In this document: in pieces, positions 26,362 through 35,528 of the stretch
Position numbering within the stretch: position 1 is the stretch's first letter
How the letters are laid out: each line of letters begins with the position of its first letter
Assembly: GCA_028712695.1 (NCBI GenBank)
Contig: JAQTQZ010000003.1
Location: 1-64,000 of the forward strand
Source: Methylovulum sp.
GTDB lineage: Bacteria; Pseudomonadota; Gammaproteobacteria; Methylococcales; Methylomonadaceae
Reading direction: 5' to 3'
DNA length: 64,000 bases
Notes under the pieces: generated by a model
The model's input: the letters and a program-made list of their open reading frames with translations, nothing else
What the model was told of the DNA's origin: nothing
Databases searched by the model: none
Position numbers and translations under genes: made by a program

Positions 26362-26733
26362 TTTCTTGCTGTACATCTATTGCGCCTTAAGATTTCAAGC
26401 ACCGCACCAACCAAGCCGCGTGGCTACTTTTAAAACACATTCTGAGGGGGCACGAAAATTACTGGCTAAGCCATTGCGTTGCGTGGGCAAAAAAACATGC
26501 CTTCCTAAAATCAAAAAGCCCCGCCTTAAGATTGTTATGGATATTCAACGCATTACCTGTATTTAAAAAGGGAAACATCTCTCATTTAACCGCATACAAC
26601 AGCATTATCCATTGTCAGTCAAAGCACATTTTAAGCGCTTGGATATAATTATTTTCTAATATAGAATCCTAATAAGCCTGGCCTTTTCGGTACAGGTATT
26701 CACAAAGACGGTCACCGTCTGAGAGGAGGTTTT
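26362..26733. other. Non-coding gap between 6S RNA and the multicopper oxidase
   Basis: 372 bases without a gene. Contains a copy of the recurring CTTTTAAAACACATTCTGAG motif (26427-26446), an AT-rich stretch with TATAAT-like boxes around 26640-26665 that may hold the oxidase promoter, and a small palindrome listed separately. Confidence 0.6.
26706..26720. promoter_or_regulatory. Palindrome in the multicopper oxidase leader
   Basis: AGACGGT-C-ACCGTCT is a perfect 7+1+7 palindrome ending 2 bases before the GAGGAGGT ribosome-binding site of the multicopper oxidase gene. It may be an operator or a small hairpin affecting translation. No regulator gene is adjacent. Confidence 0.45.
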
Positions 26734-28446
26734 ATGTCCGACTATAACAATAATTATTCCCGTCGCCGGTTTCTCACCCAGTCCAGTTTGGGGTTATTAG
26801 CTGTTGCTGGCATGCCCGGCTTACTGAATGCTATGGAAGGCATGTCAGCGATGCCGAAAATGACGCCTAACAAAGCGAATCCAAACTTTAAACCCGATGT
26901 TGAACTTGAGCTATTTTGCAAATCTAGTTCGATACCCATCCTCGTTGGCAACCCAACCAAAGTGTTACAGTACACAGCAAGGCTACTTCAAGGCCCTAAA
27001 GAAACCCTGGTAGAGCTGCCTGGCTCATATCTTGGCCCCATTATCCGCTTACAAAAAGGCCAAAAAGTGCGCATCCATTTGCATAATGGCCTGCCTGAAG
27101 CCACCGTCACCCATTGGCACGGCCTGCATGTGCCCGCCAATATGGACGGCCATCCGATGTACGCCATCGATCCGGGACAAGTGCTGGTGTATGAATTTGA
27201 AGTGCTTAACCGCGCCGGTATGAACATTTATCATCCGCATCCGCACGAAACCACCGCCACCCAGGTTTATCATGGCTTGGCTGGGGCAATCTTGATTAAT
27301 GACGAAGAACAAGCGGCTTTGGAATTGCCAGCGGGCGCTTATGAAATACCTGTCGTGATTCAAGACCGGTTGTTTGACACCGAAAACCAGCTCATTTATT
27401 CACGGGGCATGCATGACCGCATGACGGGATTTTACGGCGACCGTATCCTCGTCAACGGTCTGGCCGATTTTGCCGTCGATGTGGAAAGCCGCGCCTACCG
27501 CCTCCGTGTTTTGAATGGCTCAAACGCGCGCATTTACAAACTGGCTTGGGATGACGGCACGCCGCTCACCGTGATTGGTGTCGATGGCGGCCTGCTGGAA
27601 AAACCGGAAACCAAGCCTTACGTTATGCTGGCGCCGGGCGAGCGTCTGGATGTCTGGGCCGATTTTAGCGGCCGTAACGAAGGCTCGCAACTGGTGATGC
27701 GGAGCCTGTCCTTTTCTGGCGTACTGCCTAAAATGGGCCGTATGATGCACACCGGCAGCCTGCCGGTCGGCAGCGATTTCCCAATTTTCACCGCACGCGT
27801 CACTAAAAAAGTCAGCGATAGCCCAAAACTGCCATCAACATTGTCTAAAATCAATTGGCACAAACTGACCGATACCGCCAACCCTAATAATCCCCGTCCC
27901 ATCGGCATTTCCGAAGGCCACATGGCAATAGTGCTAAATGGCCGCCCTTATGCTTACAACGATGCCCAAGACATTGAGCGGATTCCAGTCAACACCATCC
28001 AGTTAATGGAAATTTTCCACGCCCATGGCGGTGGCCATAACAATCAAGCCGCCCAACCAAATAATGGTGACAAGGGCGGCGAACATTCTGGAATGGGCGG
28101 AATGGGCATGGGGATGCGCCACGGTGGCATGGGAGGCGGAATGGGTATGGGTGGCGGCGGTATGGGTGGCATGGGCATGATGATGTCAATGGCGCACCCT
28201 ATCCACCTGCATGGGCAACAATTCCAAATCGTCAGCCGTAGCATTGACGCAGGCAAAACCGAAGACTATGCCACCGTGCGCGAAGGCTTTATTGAAAGCG
28301 GCCTGAAAGACACCGTACTGGTAATGCCCGGCGAAAGCGTCCGCATCATCAAACCGTTCCAAGATTTTAAAGGCCTGTTCATGTTCCATTGCCATAACCT
28401 TGAGCATGAGGACATGGGCATGATGCGGGACTTTTCAGTCGAATGA
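26734..28446 (+). CDS. Tat-exported multicopper oxidase with Met/Gly/His-rich insert
   Basis: 570 residues. Tat signal SRRRFLTQSS (9-18). Three cupredoxin domains with all copper motifs: HWHG (127-130), YHPHPHE (166-172), HPIHLHG (488-494) and HCHNLEHEDM (552-561), the last giving type 1 and trinuclear ligands with a Met axial residue. Between domains 2 and 3 (about 429-486) is a long insert of Met, Gly and His, like the Met-rich loop of CueO that binds Cu(I). A periplasmic cuprous oxidase for copper tolerance is the likely role; spore-coat-like or metal oxidation of Mn is possible. No copA or regulator is nearby. Confidence 0.9.
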   Translation: MSDYNNNYSRRRFLTQSSLGLLAVAGMPGLLNAMEGMSAMPKMTPNKANPNFKPDVELELFCKSSSIPILVGNPTKVLQYTARLLQGPKETLVELPGSYLGPIIRLQKGQKVRIHLHNGLPEATVTHWHGLHVPANMDGHPMYAIDPGQVLVYEFEVLNRAGMNIYHPHPHETTATQVYHGLAGAILINDEEQAALELPAGAYEIPVVIQDRLFDTENQLIYSRGMHDRMTGFYGDRILVNGLADFAVDVESRAYRLRVLNGSNARIYKLAWDDGTPLTVIGVDGGLLEKPETKPYVMLAPGERLDVWADFSGRNEGSQLVMRSLSFSGVLPKMGRMMHTGSLPVGSDFPIFTARVTKKVSDSPKLPSTLSKINWHKLTDTANPNNPRPIGISEGHMAIVLNGRPYAYNDAQDIERIPVNTIQLMEIFHAHGGGHNNQAAQPNNGDKGGEHSGMGGMGMGMRHGGMGGGMGMGGGGMGGMGMMMSMAHPIHLHGQQFQIVSRSIDAGKTEDYATVREGFIESGLKDTVLVMPGESVRIIKPFQDFKGLFMFHCHNLEHEDMGMMRDFSVE

Positions 28447-28490
28447 TTGTGTATTCAGAAACAAATATGGAATAATTCCGGCAACAAAAA

Positions 28491-28522
28491 CGGCAGGCAG
28501 TCCTTTTATCTACTGCCTGCCG
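28491..28522 (+). terminator. Hairpin after the multicopper oxidase gene
   Basis: CGGCAGGCAGT (28491-28501) pairs perfectly with ACTGCCTGCCG (28512-28522) across a 10-base loop. No T run follows, so it may terminate poorly or protect the mRNA 3' end. Confidence 0.5.
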
Positions 28523-28595
28523 TGCCACCCACCGAGCAGAAAAAATCAATTTGACCCCGTTATTTTTCACCCCTCCTTTCGCCGGACAGTAAATC

Positions 28596-29411
28596 ATGCC
28601 GGAACTACCCGAAGTTGAAACCACCTGCCGAGGCATTGCGCCGCATATTCAAGGCCAAACCATCCGGCAGGTGATTATCCGCAACCCCCGTTTACGTTGG
28701 CCTGTGCCTGAGACGCTAAGCCAGGATTTAACCGGCCTGACCATCCAGTCCGTAACCCGACGGGCAAAATACCTGCTCATTAGCACAGAAACGGGGACGC
28801 TGCTGGTGCATCTGGGCATGTCCGGCAGTTTACGGGTGCTTACCGACGCGCAAGCGGCGGGCAAGCACGACCACATCGACTTTATTTTTGCCAACAATAC
28901 ATTGTTGCGCTTCAACGATCCACGCCGGTTTGGTGCGGTGCTATGGACGACTGCCCCCAGCGCCGAACATCCGCTACTTAACGGCTTAGGCCCGGAACCG
29001 CTTGGCCCTGATTTTAACGGCCTGCAACTCTACCAGTTGTCCAGAAACCGTAAAGTCCCAGTAAAATCCTTCATTATGGATAGCCATAATGTGGTCGGGG
29101 TGGGTAACATCTATGCCAACGAAGCTTTATTTATGGCCGGTATATTGCCTACCCGTCACGCGGGAAAAATCGCCTTGGCACGTTACGGGCGTCTGGCGGA
29201 ATGTATCCGTACGGTGCTAGCCGATGCCATCGGACAAGGCGGCACCACCTTGCGTAATTTTGTCAATGAAGCCGGAAAGCCTGGCTATTTTAAGCAACAG
29301 CTTAAAGTTTACGGGCGGGCGGGCTTGCCGTGCGTGACCTGTCAAAAGCCGCTGGTGGAACAACGTCTGGCTAACCGCACCACGGTCTTTTGCCAGGCGT
29401 GCCAACGCTAG
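28596..29411 (+). CDS. mutM: Formamidopyrimidine-DNA glycosylase
   Basis: 271 residues. N-terminal PELPEVET with catalytic Pro2 and Glu3, RRAKYLL carrying the beta-elimination Lys, the helix-two-turn-helix segment VVGVGNIYANEALF (about 167-180), and a C-terminal zinc finger CVTC...CQAC. It excises 8-oxoguanine and formamidopyrimidines. Single gene with no obvious operon partner. Confidence 0.96.
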   Translation: MPELPEVETTCRGIAPHIQGQTIRQVIIRNPRLRWPVPETLSQDLTGLTIQSVTRRAKYLLISTETGTLLVHLGMSGSLRVLTDAQAAGKHDHIDFIFANNTLLRFNDPRRFGAVLWTTAPSAEHPLLNGLGPEPLGPDFNGLQLYQLSRNRKVPVKSFIMDSHNVVGVGNIYANEALFMAGILPTRHAGKIALARYGRLAECIRTVLADAIGQGGTTLRNFVNEAGKPGYFKQQLKVYGRAGLPCVTCQKPLVEQRLANRTTVFCQACQR

Positions 29412-29496
29412 GCCATCTGCAACCCTTTACCATTGCTTATGGTTTTGAGAATATAGTGGGCAATGCATCTATAACTCACTAGAAGAATAAATCATC

Positions 29497-32259
29497 GTGC
29501 AAAAGCAAGTTCCGCGTTATCTGGTCGGTATCGACCTAGGCACAACACATACGGTTGTCGCCTATAGCCATGCTGACAATCCCACCCCAAACATCCAAAT
29601 TTTCCAAGTCGAACAACTGGTTGCGCCCGGACAAGTGGCTGCCCGGGCATTATTGCCCTCCGTGCGTTACCATCCGGCGGCTGGCGAACTGTCAGACGCT
29701 GACGTGACCTTTTCCCCCGCCGGTGACGGCGCCGTTATCGGTGAAGCCGCCCGCGTCTTGGGCGCAAAAACCAAAGGCCGGTTTGTGACCAGCGCCAAAA
29801 GCTGGCTGTCGCATCCGTCAGTCGACCACAGCGCCGACATCCTGCCTTGGGGTAGCGGTGATGACGTGGCTAAGGTGTCGCCCATTGATGCCAGTGCCAG
29901 CTATCTTGAACACATCCGCACGGTTTGGCGGCATCGCTTTCCTGACGCGCCACTGGAACAACAGGACATTGTAATCACTGTCCCTGCGTCTTTTGATGAA
30001 GCCGCCCGCTCCTTAACCTTAGAAGCGGCAAAACTTGCCGGACTGCATCAGGTGCGCCTGTTGGAAGAGCCGCAAGCGGTCTGTTACGACTGGTTACGGC
30101 GCAATGCCGGCAACCTCCAGCAAGCGCTGGCGAACGTCCATTTATTGCTGGTGTGTGATGTCGGCGGCGGCACCACCGATTTGACCCTGATTAAAGTGGA
30201 ACAAGGTGAGCGCGAGCCTAAACTGACCCGCATCGGTGTCGGCGACCATTTAATGCTGGGCGGCGACAATATTGATTTGGCCTTGGCGCATCTTGCTGAG
30301 GGTCGTCTGACTGGCGGCGAAAAACGCTTGTCCGCCGCTGATTTATCGCAATTGCTTGAACAGTGCCGTGTTGCCAAAGAACGGTTGCTAGCCGAAGACG
30401 CGCCTGAGCAAGTGCATGTCACCTTGCTGGGCGGTGGCTCCAAATTGATCGGCAGTTCCCGCTCGGTCGTGCTGACCCGCGATGAAGTCCGGCACATCGC
30501 ACTGGATGGCTTTTTCCCGCTGTCTGGTCTGGATGAATTGCCCGACCGCAAGCGTAGCGGCGTGGTTGAGTTTGGTTTGCCGTACACCGCCGAACCTGCC
30601 GTCAGCAAGCATGTCGCCGCCTTTTTAAAACTGCATCAGGCCGCCTCGAAAGAGGCACTACAAGGCGTCGGCACTGTGCCCGACGCACTGCTGTTGAATG
30701 GCGGCGTGTTCCGCAGCCAGCCCATCACCCAACGCACCATCGATTTGCTCAGCCACTGGCGCTCCGCACCGCCAGTGCTGCTGGAAAACCAACACCCCGA
30801 ACTGTCTGTTGCCTTCGGTGCGGTCAGCTATGCCATCGCCAGACGCGAGAAGAAACTCAAAATTGGCGGCGGTGCGGCAAGAAGCTATTTTTTACTGGTC
30901 GATACCGGTCAATCAGACATGCAACGGGGCGTGTGCATCCTACCCAGAGGCAGTGAAGAAGGGGAGGAAATCATTTTAAAAGACCGGCAATTTGGGCTGC
31001 GTCTGGGGATGCCCGTGCGCTTCCACTTGGCGACCACTAGCGGCGACAGGGAATTCAAATCCGGCGATATAACCGAAATCACTGAGCTGTTCCATTCCCT
31101 GCCACCATTAGCCGTGGCTTTTGAAGGCGACAGCAACCAACCCAATACTGAAGTGACCGTCCAACTGGCCGCCACGCAAACCGAAATCGGCACGTTAAAA
31201 ATCCAATGCGTTGCCGTTGCAGACAGCCAGCAACGTTGGGATGTCGAATTTCAGATCAGGAAAAAAGGCAGTGCAGGCATCCAAATTGATTCCGCCTTAC
31301 CCGCCAATATGCCATTGGTTGAAGAAAAAATTCAAGCCGTGTTCGGCTCCAAATCCAAAGACATTGACCCCAAAGCGGTAAAAAATCTGCGTGCCGAACT
31401 GGAAAAGTTGTTAGGTCTGGCACGTACCGAGTGGCCCACACCCTTGCTCAGGGCGATGTTCTCAACCTTATTGGACGGTGCAAAACGCCAGCGCCGCTCA
31501 GAAAACCATGAGCGTGTCTGGCTGAGCCTGACCGGTTTTTGCCTACGCCCAGGGTTCGGTTATCCGCTGGATGACTGGCGGGTTGAACAGCTGTGGAAAA
31601 GCTATCCGCAAGGCATCCAATTTGTCAATGAAACCCAAAACTGGACGGAATGGTGGACTTTATGGCGGCGCATTGCCGGTGGCCTAAGCCAGTCTGCGCA
31701 AGAGCTGATTTTTAACGACATCAGCAAATACCTCAATCCGGCGGCGGCACGCCAACCTGCTGTTGCCAAGCAGCTAAAAACCCGCAGTTATGACGACATT
31801 GTGCGCCTTGCCGCCGTTCTGGAGCGGTTGCCGGTCGAGAAAAAAATACAGCTCGGAGAATGGCTGCTAAAACGCCTTGAAAAAACCGGCGAACCTACCC
31901 AGACTTGGTGGGCGGTAGGCCGCATCGGCGCCCGGGTGCCGTTTCATGGCAGTAGCCACAATGTGGTTTCCGCCGCAACGGTTTCCCCATGGCTAACGCA
32001 GGCACTGGCAGAAGACTGGAAGAAAAAACCCCATGTCGGTTTTGCGGCAACCTTGATTGCCAGAATGAGCGGCGACCGCGCCAGGGATATAGAAGAAACG
32101 ATGCGCGGGCAAATCATCAACAAGCTCAAACTCAGCAAAGCGCCTGCATCATGGCTGACCATGGTCGAGCAAGTTTGCGAATTGGATGAAAAAGAGGAAA
32201 AACAATTGTTTGGCGAAGCGCTGCCGCCTGGGTTAAAGTTAATCAACACTAACACCTGA
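29497..32259 (+). CDS. Large Hsp70-family protein with C-terminal DUF3731-type region
   Basis: 920 residues, GTG start (no ATG is available before the ATPase core). The actin-like ATPase has VGIDLGTTHTVVAYS (10-24), a Glu-rich LEEPQAVCYDW (about 189-199), and DVGGGTTDLTL (about 222-232); a short beta region follows (about 470-590), and then some 320 residues of helical sequence of the DUF3731 kind in place of the usual lid and EEVD tail. This is one of the non-DnaK Hsp70 groups of proteobacteria; no client is known. The usual DUF2760 gene and second Hsp70 are absent. A 44-residue membrane peptide follows 12 bases later. Confidence 0.87.
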   Translation: MQKQVPRYLVGIDLGTTHTVVAYSHADNPTPNIQIFQVEQLVAPGQVAARALLPSVRYHPAAGELSDADVTFSPAGDGAVIGEAARVLGAKTKGRFVTSAKSWLSHPSVDHSADILPWGSGDDVAKVSPIDASASYLEHIRTVWRHRFPDAPLEQQDIVITVPASFDEAARSLTLEAAKLAGLHQVRLLEEPQAVCYDWLRRNAGNLQQALANVHLLLVCDVGGGTTDLTLIKVEQGEREPKLTRIGVGDHLMLGGDNIDLALAHLAEGRLTGGEKRLSAADLSQLLEQCRVAKERLLAEDAPEQVHVTLLGGGSKLIGSSRSVVLTRDEVRHIALDGFFPLSGLDELPDRKRSGVVEFGLPYTAEPAVSKHVAAFLKLHQAASKEALQGVGTVPDALLLNGGVFRSQPITQRTIDLLSHWRSAPPVLLENQHPELSVAFGAVSYAIARREKKLKIGGGAARSYFLLVDTGQSDMQRGVCILPRGSEEGEEIILKDRQFGLRLGMPVRFHLATTSGDREFKSGDITEITELFHSLPPLAVAFEGDSNQPNTEVTVQLAATQTEIGTLKIQCVAVADSQQRWDVEFQIRKKGSAGIQIDSALPANMPLVEEKIQAVFGSKSKDIDPKAVKNLRAELEKLLGLARTEWPTPLLRAMFSTLLDGAKRQRRSENHERVWLSLTGFCLRPGFGYPLDDWRVEQLWKSYPQGIQFVNETQNWTEWWTLWRRIAGGLSQSAQELIFNDISKYLNPAAARQPAVAKQLKTRSYDDIVRLAAVLERLPVEKKIQLGEWLLKRLEKTGEPTQTWWAVGRIGARVPFHGSSHNVVSAATVSPWLTQALAEDWKKKPHVGFAATLIARMSGDRARDIEETMRGQIINKLKLSKAPASWLTMVEQVCELDEKEEKQLFGEALPPGLKLINTNT

Positions 32260-32271
32260 CAGGAGACGACG

Positions 32272-32406
32272 ATGGATTTTGGCACTGGTTTTAAAATAGC
32301 ATTCTTTTTATTATGGCCATTTTTGTTGCTGTTTTTATATTATCTGATCGATAAAAAAGGGTTTATACATAGGATGGAAAAGTTTCGGAACAACCTTAAA
32401 AAATAA
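32272..32406 (+). CDS. Small single-helix membrane protein
   Basis: 44 residues: MDFGTGFKIA, one hydrophobic helix (about 8-27) and a basic tail ending NNLKK. AGGAG sits 6 bases before the ATG, a strong ribosome site, and the gene starts 12 bases after the Hsp70 stop, so it is probably translated with it. No family recognised. Too short for normal length cut-offs. Confidence 0.6.
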   Translation: MDFGTGFKIAFFLLWPFLLLFLYYLIDKKGFIHRMEKFRNNLKK

Positions 32407-32498
32407 ACGGCATGCTATCTTGAGCACAAATGGCTTGCCTGGATCCAGAAGCCAAGGATGGCTCCCCTAGCCGCATAAGGCATTCCTGACATTTGATA

Positions 32499-32852
32499 TT
32501 ACCCCGGAAACACCACATCATATTGCTGCATCAACGCACCCAGCGCCTTGCGCCTGACCGTCCGCACCGGCAAACACAAATCTTCTGGAGCCAGGCCCCG
32601 CTCCTCCAGTGACTCCGCTTCGGCATAAAGGGCCGTCACATCATACAATTCCAAAGCCGCAAAAATAGCCGCCGTTTCTTTTATCCCCACGGCAGGGTGC
32701 TGGTTTTTTTTCAGCTGGAACACCCCGTCATCGAGCAACACAAGGGCGACGTGCTGGTCGAACGCGGCGGTGGTGAGGATAATGTCCAACATTTCCTGAA
32801 CATACGCGCCACTGTGCGGCGGTTTGCGTAATACAAATAAATAACGTTTCAT
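32499..32852 (-). CDS. tusC: Sulfur relay protein TusC-like (DsrF)
   Basis: 117 residues of the DsrE/F fold: MKRYLFVLRKPPHSGAYVQEMLDIILTTAAF with GVFQL near 59. No Cys at the DsrE active position, as expected for the structural TusC/DsrF subunit. Follows tusD by 3 bases. In E. coli TusBCD carries sulfur to TusE for tRNA 2-thiouridine; in sulfur oxidisers DsrEFH does similar work. TusB (DsrH), normally next, is not in the 90 bases after the stop or anywhere here. Confidence 0.82.
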   Translation of the reverse strand: MKRYLFVLRKPPHSGAYVQEMLDIILTTAAFDQHVALVLLDDGVFQLKKNQHPAVGIKETAAIFAALELYDVTALYAEAESLEERGLAPEDLCLPVRTVRRKALGALMQQYDVVFPG

Positions 32853-32855
32853 TAC

Positions 32856-33245
32856 TTAACCAAACACAAGAAAACGGTCAGCCGCCAAGGTTGCTTCAAC
32901 CAACTGCCCCAAACCGGCAATACGGAAACCGTCCGCCAAATCATCATCGGCTTTACCTTGCCGCTGCGCCTCATCCGCATGCAATAAGCCGCGCCGTTGC
33001 GCCGCCGAAATGCACACCACCAAATCAACTTGGAACGTCCGCGCCAACTTGCTCCATTGGGCGGAAAACTGGCATTCATCATCCGGCGGCGTTGCATATC
33101 TGCAGGCATGGTAAATGCCATCATGGTAAAAAAACACCCGCAACACCTGATGTCCCAACGCTATTGCGGTGTTGATAAATTGGTACGCCGTCTGTCCGGC
33201 GTTGGAGTGGTAAGGGCTGCTGTTGATTTGAATGGCGAATTTCAT
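32856..33245 (-). CDS. tusD: Sulfur relay protein TusD-like (DsrE)
   Basis: 129 residues, DsrE family. MKFAIQINSSPYHSNAGQTAYQF opens the fold; the sulfur-carrying Cys78 is in VDLVVCISAAQRRG. It should pass persulfide sulfur to a TusE/DsrC protein. First gene of a two-gene unit with tusC. Confidence 0.88.
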   Translation of the reverse strand: MKFAIQINSSPYHSNAGQTAYQFINTAIALGHQVLRVFFYHDGIYHACRYATPPDDECQFSAQWSKLARTFQVDLVVCISAAQRRGLLHADEAQRQGKADDDLADGFRIAGLGQLVEATLAADRFLVFG

Positions 33246-33406
33246 AAAAATAACGTGATGCTAAGCGGAAAAATTAACCCGCCATTATCCAGACCCACCT
33301 AAAAGACTCAAGCCATTTAGGCTAGGATCGAATGCCTGCCCCTAACACATGGAATACTATTGACTTAAGCCGGTCATGTTTTCAGCTTTTGCAGATTACC
33401 GCCTAT

Positions 33407-35299
33407 TTACCAATGCAATGCCCGCAAACGGGAAAATTTCTTCCGTTGATGTTCCTGCATACGGATCATCACGTTCACCAATGCTTCTATCGCATCCAAT
33501 ATATACGGGCCTTTATTTAACATCACGCACTCTGCGCGGACAGCCATTGCCGCATCGGTAAACTCAGGCCGTGACCGCACGCCTTTCTTGGCAATCGACT
33601 CCAGCACTTGGGTTGCCCAAATCACCGGGACATGGGCGGCTTCACACAGCCAAAGCAATTCTTCCTGCACCTCAGCGAGACGGGCGCTACCTAGCTCAAC
33701 GGCCAAATCCCCCCTAGCGATCATAATGCCCAAACTATGCCTGCCTATCGTCCCCAAAATAATGTCCGGTAGATTTTTGAGCGCGGTATTGGTTTCTATT
33801 TTGGCGATAATCGGCAATTCGGTGGCATTGCGTTTAGCCAGTTCGGACATCAAATAATCCATGTCCGCCAACGTTTCAACAAAAGAGAAACCGATTAAAT
33901 CGGCGTGGGTGCAGGCAAAGTCAAGGTCGGTCAAATCCTTTTCGCTTAACGGTGACAATTCCAGATTAGTCTCAGGAAAGTTGATGCCTTTGTCGCTTTG
34001 GATGCGCACGCCATTGCTGCGCACTTGGGTTACCCGCAGTAACGCGCCTGCCTCAGAAATACTTTCCACAACTGCGCCAAGCTTGCCGTCATCTATCCAC
34101 ACCGGTTGGCCTATTTTCAATTTAGTGCTGAACGAGGACAGCGTACAACCGATTTGCGCAGGCCTTACCATGGCACCATGGTCATCATACTCAGCGGGCA
34201 TACCGGCAACATCATTTTCAGTCAGCAGCAATAAATCATTCTTGAACAACCGTATTTCCAGCGGCACACCGGCAAACGTGCCCAAATTAAATTTATCCGC
34301 CGATTCGGCACCGTCCTGCCCCGGCCCAAGCAGTGTCAGCTCACAACCGGACACCAGATAGCTGCTCTGGTTACAGCTAGCCAGCCACTCGGCAGCGGAT
34401 ATCGCCTGCTCTACTTGCAGATAGCGCTGTTTATAACGCGCATCAATAAAGCCCAAACAACTGCCGATGCCCAGCCGTTTGTGCAAAGCTTCAGGAATGG
34501 GAACACTGAATAACGCCGCACTATCTGCCGCATTTTCCGGCTTTTTGTCGGTGTTTGTTGTTAAAATCAAGTGTCCTGGGGCAACCACTTTGCCGTAAAC
34601 ATCCCTTTTTACTTTGACATGATGGATAGCCGCCCCCAGCGCAATTGCGCCAGTGCGGATTTTATGGCCAGCCAAGTCCATCAAAATCCGGCAAATTTTG
34701 CCGGTTTCTGTTTCAGCACGCCGGATATTTCTTATCATGCCCCGCCAAAGCACTGGATCGTCATGCGCACAATTGATCCGGGCGCAGGTCATGCCTTTTT
34801 CCAATAGCGCCAGAATCAAGCCATAATCCCACGCGGCTTCTGTCGCCAGCGTCACCATCACATGGACTTTACTGTTGCCATGAAACGGCCCGAACAGTTC
34901 AATGCTATGCTGGTCCAGCAATTGTAGGCCACGGTTAAAACCGGACTCGCTGGGGTTTTTATCGTTAGGCAGATAACGTCCATCCGTTGCCCGTTTTAGC
35001 ACATCAATCACCGCCTCTAACGTTGACAATACCGAAGCCTCAGACCTGCCCAACGATGACAAACCGGCCTGCGCCAACCTATCCTGCAAATGGCGTAGGT
35101 CAAACTGCCTTAAAGCCAGATAATGCGCAAGATTCAAAGCGCTTTTATTAAATACCCCAGAACGGTAATAAGTTTGGTATTTTTCCAAGCGTTGGCTTGA
35201 ACTAGCGGTGATTTCGGCACGTAAACCAGAAACATCGACTAACAGCTGTTTCAAGGTATCATCGTATATATCATTATTTATCAATTGGTTAATAGTCAT
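33407..35299 (-). CDS. Pyruvate-kinase-like protein with an N-terminal extension and no C-domain
   Basis: 630 residues. The PK barrel occupies about 145-600: VTLATEAAWDYGLI..LLEKGMTCARINCAHDD, a substrate/K+ block DLAGHKIRTG, the catalytic Lys500 in IIAKIET, IARGDLAVE (527-535) and ATQVLES (562-568). PK normally begins close to the barrel, but here about 140 residues of helical sequence precede it, and the C-terminal allosteric domain of about 120 residues is missing. Ser/Thr residues of the ATP site are partly changed (WATQVLES for MATQMLES). It could be a true but unregulated kinase, or a divergent relative. It is alone, divergent from the phoD-like gene. Confidence 0.8.
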   Translation of the reverse strand: MTINQLINNDIYDDTLKQLLVDVSGLRAEITASSSQRLEKYQTYYRSGVFNKSALNLAHYLALRQFDLRHLQDRLAQAGLSSLGRSEASVLSTLEAVIDVLKRATDGRYLPNDKNPSESGFNRGLQLLDQHSIELFGPFHGNSKVHVMVTLATEAAWDYGLILALLEKGMTCARINCAHDDPVLWRGMIRNIRRAETETGKICRILMDLAGHKIRTGAIALGAAIHHVKVKRDVYGKVVAPGHLILTTNTDKKPENAADSAALFSVPIPEALHKRLGIGSCLGFIDARYKQRYLQVEQAISAAEWLASCNQSSYLVSGCELTLLGPGQDGAESADKFNLGTFAGVPLEIRLFKNDLLLLTENDVAGMPAEYDDHGAMVRPAQIGCTLSSFSTKLKIGQPVWIDDGKLGAVVESISEAGALLRVTQVRSNGVRIQSDKGINFPETNLELSPLSEKDLTDLDFACTHADLIGFSFVETLADMDYLMSELAKRNATELPIIAKIETNTALKNLPDIILGTIGRHSLGIMIARGDLAVELGSARLAEVQEELLWLCEAAHVPVIWATQVLESIAKKGVRSRPEFTDAAMAVRAECVMLNKGPYILDAIEALVNVMIRMQEHQRKKFSRLRALHW

Positions 35300-35528
35300 A
35301 TCAATGTTCTTGGAGAAGAGTTACAGGGTAAAGACCGTTAAACGGTTATAACAACCAATACAGTGGACACGCGGCTAAAAACGTGCCCTAAAGGGTACGG
35401 AGGCTGACTTGGCTACGTCAATGTTTTTAAATCGCCCTCTGGATGGTCTTATTATCGCCTTGTCATAATGGCTTCATCTTACGGCATTATGTTGTCCACT
35501 CTTTTAACATTCAACCGGAATCAAAACC

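Noticed and set aside
26229-26433. Short frames on both strands across 26173-26433
   Set aside because: They fall on the 6S RNA and have no ribosome sites.
30084-30608. 174-codon frame antisense to the Hsp70 gene
   Set aside because: Covered by the Hsp70 ATPase domain; no independent evidence.
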